Shown here: positions 41,233 to 41,263 of the stretch, piece after piece
How the letters are laid out: the number at the start of each line of letters is the position of its first letter
How positions within the stretch are numbered: the stretch's first letter is position 1
Assembly (NCBI GenBank): GCA_017465845.1
Contig: JAFTVH010000117.1
Coordinates: forward strand, 1-41,263
Length of the DNA stretch: 41,263 nt
Reading direction: 5' to 3'
DNA from: Lachnospiraceae bacterium
GTDB lineage: Bacteria; Bacillota; Clostridia; Lachnospirales; Lachnospiraceae
Translations under genes and position numbers: made by a program
The notes under the pieces: model-generated
Seen by the model: only the letters and a program-made list of their open reading frames with translations
Told to the model about the DNA's origin: nothing
The model's database searches: none

Positions 41233-41263
41233 ATTCCGTCTGCATTAGTATTATAACCAGAAA

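Larger units (their letters stand above)
6265..41263. mobile_element. Integrative conjugative element, left part to beyond the window end
   Basis: From the broken pyrE start to the window end the genes are those of a self-transmissible ICE. They include MobC and MOBP relaxase, PcfB, VirD4 coupling protein, Maff2, VirB6-like, PrgI, VirB4, CD1108-like protein, ArdC/SNF2 giant protein, ParM/ParR-like pair, RadC/JAB, DUF3991-TOPRIM and SpoVG. Almost all genes run on the plus strand. No integrase, excisionase or right attachment site is visible, so the right end must be outside. The left end is placed by the break in pyrE and is approximate. A nested second element cannot be excluded, because 6340-9640 is AT-rich and unlike the rest. 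Confidence 0.8.

Overview
The window looks like a Lachnospiraceae-type (Clostridia, Firmicutes) chromosome carrying most of an integrative conjugative element (ICE). The reasons are strong AGGAGG-type ribosome sites, sigma-A promoters of the TTGACA-N17-TATAAT type, and gene families typical of gut Clostridia: PadR with DUF2812, PrgI, Maff2, CD1108-like protein, and a giant ArdC/SNF2 protein. All identifications come from reading the sequence and translations; no database search was run.

Region 1 (1-6337) is ordinary chromosome: the 3' end of prmC, prfA with a terminator, a padR-DUF2812 pair behind a promoter overlapped by palindromic operators, a 4Fe-4S protein, a TPR lipoprotein convergent with an HTH regulator, then pyrF. 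After pyrF a pyrE-like start (15 recognisable codons with a good ribosome site) runs into unrelated sequence. I take this as the left junction of the element.

Region 2 (6338-9640) is AT-rich accessory DNA: three copies of a 12-bp direct repeat, a long imperfect hairpin, an orphan HNH-like protein, and an Xre repressor facing a small gene across three matching operators.

Region 3 (9640-14911) holds maintenance and processing genes: an inverted-repeat segment, a candidate structured RNA of about 350 nt with a possible pseudoknot, an actin-like ParM with a ParR-like partner, small ORFs, a DUF5688-like protein, a RadC/JAB protein and a DUF3991/TOPRIM protein.

Region 4 (14912-32279) is the transfer module: a helically phased GAGTGG array and a perfect hairpin (candidate oriT), MobC, MOBP relaxase, PcfB, a VirD4 coupling protein split by a 2,737-bp group II intron, then Maff2, VirB6-like, PrgI, VirB4 and a CD1108-like protein. 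The intron ends I placed rejoin the VirD4 frame exactly. Hairpin plus T-tract signals sit just before several start codons in regions 3 and 4.

Region 5 (32292-41263) has a 2,502-aa ArdC-like/methylase/SNF2 protein, with a complete TnpV gene overprinted in another frame over its low-complexity linker. It is followed by a small protein, a tandem SpoVG protein and a decayed IS256-family transposase tail. No integrase or right end is inside the window.
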